Positions 14,031 to 14,983 of a DNA stretch of 14,983 nt are shown here, one piece after another. The notes under the pieces were generated by a model. The model was not told the origin of the DNA. It did not search any database and saw only the letters and a program-made list of their open reading frames with translations. The translations under genes were made by a program, and so were the position numbers. This DNA comes from an uncultured Alistipes sp. (lineage in GTDB: Bacteria; Bacteroidota; Bacteroidia; Bacteroidales; Rikenellaceae): assembly GCA_900549685.1 (NCBI GenBank), contig UROX01000048.1:1-14983 (forward strand). The letters are read 5' to 3'. The number at the start of each line of letters is the position of its first letter. Position 1 is the first letter of the stretch.

Positions 14031-14780
14031 ATGAGATTCTTATACATCATTTACCAAATCTGTATCGGGCTTCCCATTTTTCTTGTGTTGACCATCCTGA
14101 CCGCACTGACCACCATGTTAGGATGCTGGTTGGGTAACGGACACTTCTGGGGGTATTACCCGGGAAAAATCTGGTCACAGCTCACTTGTTTTCTGTTTCT
14201 GCTTCCGGTGAAAGTGGAAGGACACAAAAACATTGACCACAAAACATCGTATGTATTCGTAGCCAACCATCAGGGAGCTTTCGACATATTCCTTATCTAC
14301 GGATTCTTGGGAAGAAACTTTAAATGGATGATGAAGAAAAGCCTGCGCAGCATTCCTTTCGTTGGAAAAGCCTGCGAATCGGCCGGTTTTATCTTCGTAG
14401 ACAAATCCAGTCCGCGCAAAGTGTATGAAACGATCAAACGGGCAGAAAAAATCTTGCAGGGAGGTACTTCACTCGTAGTATTCCCGGAAGGCAGAAGAAC
14501 CTTTACCGGTCGCATGAACGAGTTCAAGAAAGGAGCTTTCCTGTTGGCTGACCAGTTGCAGCTTCCGGTCGTACCGATGAGTATCAGCGGTTCTTTCGAT
14601 ATTCTGCCGCGCACGGGCAAACTGCTCTCCTGGCATCCGTTGAAGCTGACCATCCATCAGCCCATCTATCCACAAGGAAAAGGACAAGACAACCAGACCA
14701 TGCTGATGGAAGAATCCTATCAGGCCATTGAAAAAGGATTGCCGGAAAAATACAAAGGAGAAAAGAAAAGTGGAAAATAA
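14031..14780 (+). CDS. plsC: 1-acyl-sn-glycerol-3-phosphate acyltransferase
   Basis: A 249-residue membrane-associated acyltransferase of normal PlsC length. An N-terminal hydrophobic segment (about 4-30) precedes the four acyltransferase blocks: NHQGAFD (79-85, catalytic H80 and D85 as HX4D), FVDKSSPRK (122-130), VFPEGRRTFTG (150-160, phosphate-binding EGR), and LPVVPMSISG. The family adds the second acyl chain to lysophosphatidic acid, making phosphatidic acid for phospholipids; ornithine-lipid or other lyso-acceptors are possible alternatives. The ATG at 14031 follows the phosphoesterase gene after 14 bases. It is the last gene of the plus-strand run, and a strong terminator follows 10 bases after its stop. 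Confidence 0.92.
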   Translation: MRFLYIIYQICIGLPIFLVLTILTALTTMLGCWLGNGHFWGYYPGKIWSQLTCFLFLLPVKVEGHKNIDHKTSYVFVANHQGAFDIFLIYGFLGRNFKWMMKKSLRSIPFVGKACESAGFIFVDKSSPRKVYETIKRAEKILQGGTSLVVFPEGRRTFTGRMNEFKKGAFLLADQLQLPVVPMSISGSFDILPRTGKLLSWHPLKLTIHQPIYPQGKGQDNQTMLMEESYQAIEKGLPEKYKGEKKSGK

Positions 14781-14790
14781 AAAAATAAAT

Positions 14791-14827
14791 ATCGGGTAGG
14801 AAGAATTTCTTACCCGATTTTCTTTTT
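14791..14827 (+). terminator. Strong rho-independent terminator after plsC, possibly bidirectional
   Basis: The stem ATCGGGTAGGAA / TTCTTACCCGAT (14791-14802 and 14807-14818; one G-U pair) with loop GAAT is followed by TTTCTTTTT. The upstream side is A-rich (AAAAAAATAAAT), so the minus-strand RNA also has a U-rich tail. It lies between two convergent genes and can serve both. Confidence 0.9.
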
Positions 14828-14983
14828 AATGAAGGGGAGCATGCGACATATTTTCACGTGCCACAGACACATATTCCTTCACCATGTAATTGTTCTTGAA
14901 CGCTTCAGGAGCTGCGTCAATGATTTCCTGCATCAGCGGAGTCATGAAGGGATAAGGCATGCTGTTACCTAACATAATAAACA
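14826..14983 (-). CDS. 3' end of an unrecognised protein (runs off the window end)
   Basis: The minus strand is open from the window edge to a TAA at 14826-14828. The visible C-terminus contains MLGNSMPYPFMTPLMQEIID, then AAPEAFKNNYMVKEYVSVAR, and ends ENMSHAPLH. The sequence looks protein-like: amphipathic, balanced composition, codons like the genes to its left, and a terminator exactly after its stop. I do not recognise the family. An internal ATG (at 14973-14975) could make it a protein of only 49 residues, but a longer gene extending past the window is more likely. No function is proposed. Confidence 0.6.
   Translation of the reverse strand, partial: FIMLGNSMPYPFMTPLMQEIIDAAPEAFKNNYMVKEYVSVARENMSHAPLH

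Noticed and set aside
10575..14983. Mobile island or prophage to explain the composition shift
   Set aside because: All genes right of the junction are housekeeping with no integrase, transposase, phage gene, tRNA, direct repeat or att-like boundary.
1..14983. tRNA genes, CRISPR arrays, insertion sequences, toxin-antitoxin or defence genes
   Set aside because: I looked for T-loop-like GGTTCGAAT motifs, regularly spaced repeats, terminal inverted repeats flanking a gene, and short paired frames, and found none that held up by eye.

Overview
The window looks like Bacteroidota (order Bacteroidales) DNA. Promoters have the TTTG-N19-TAnnTTTG form typical of that phylum rather than sigma70 boxes, Shine-Dalgarno sequences are weak, and the genes (DUF4286, 3'-phosphoadenosine phosphatase, GH31-like lipoprotein-type hydrolase, Bacteroidales-type dihydroorotase next to a Dpm1-like glycosyltransferase) fit. 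It does not look like one genome. Bases 1 to about 10,860 are GC-rich with strongly GC-biased third codon positions (an Alistipes/Rikenellaceae-like style). From about 10,860 to the end, GC drops and codon choice becomes Bacteroides/Phocaeicola-like. The change falls abruptly, in frame, inside the dihydroorotase gene. No mobile element, integrase, repeat, tRNA or CRISPR is visible there.

Layout. 1-174 (-): 5' part of methylglyoxal synthase, with a promoter at about 204. 175-517: no gene seen. 518-3278 (-): a probable three-gene operon read DUF4286 protein, secreted GH31-like hydrolase, CysQ. 3503-4157 (+): textbook promoter, then rplU and rpmA, then a cluster of three hairpins (4184-4286). 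4488-7430 (+): small phasin-like protein, UbiB/ABC1-family kinase (ATGA overlap), cysteine synthase, ending at a terminator about 200 bases beyond the last stop. 7684-8023: no gene seen. 8223-9779 (-): COG2509-type FAD protein, sharing a compact divergent promoter region with the next unit. 9848-14780 (+): polyprenol-phosphate-mannose synthase-like GT2, dihydroorotase (carrying the composition junction), a stand-alone MetH reactivation domain, a membrane metallophosphoesterase and a PlsC-type acyltransferase, ending at a strong terminator. 14826-14983 (-): 3' end of an unrecognised gene.

Biology. Most of this is housekeeping: pyrimidine synthesis, cysteine/sulfur metabolism (CysK, CysQ), cobalamin-dependent methionine synthesis (MetH reactivation), phospholipid and glycan precursor synthesis, and ribosomal proteins. 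I see no defence system, phage, or new multi-gene machine. The notable signals are the chimeric dihydroorotase, which is either an assembly artefact or a homologous replacement, the split-off MetH activation domain, the phasin-like/UbiB pair, and the paired long perfect hairpins after rpmA.
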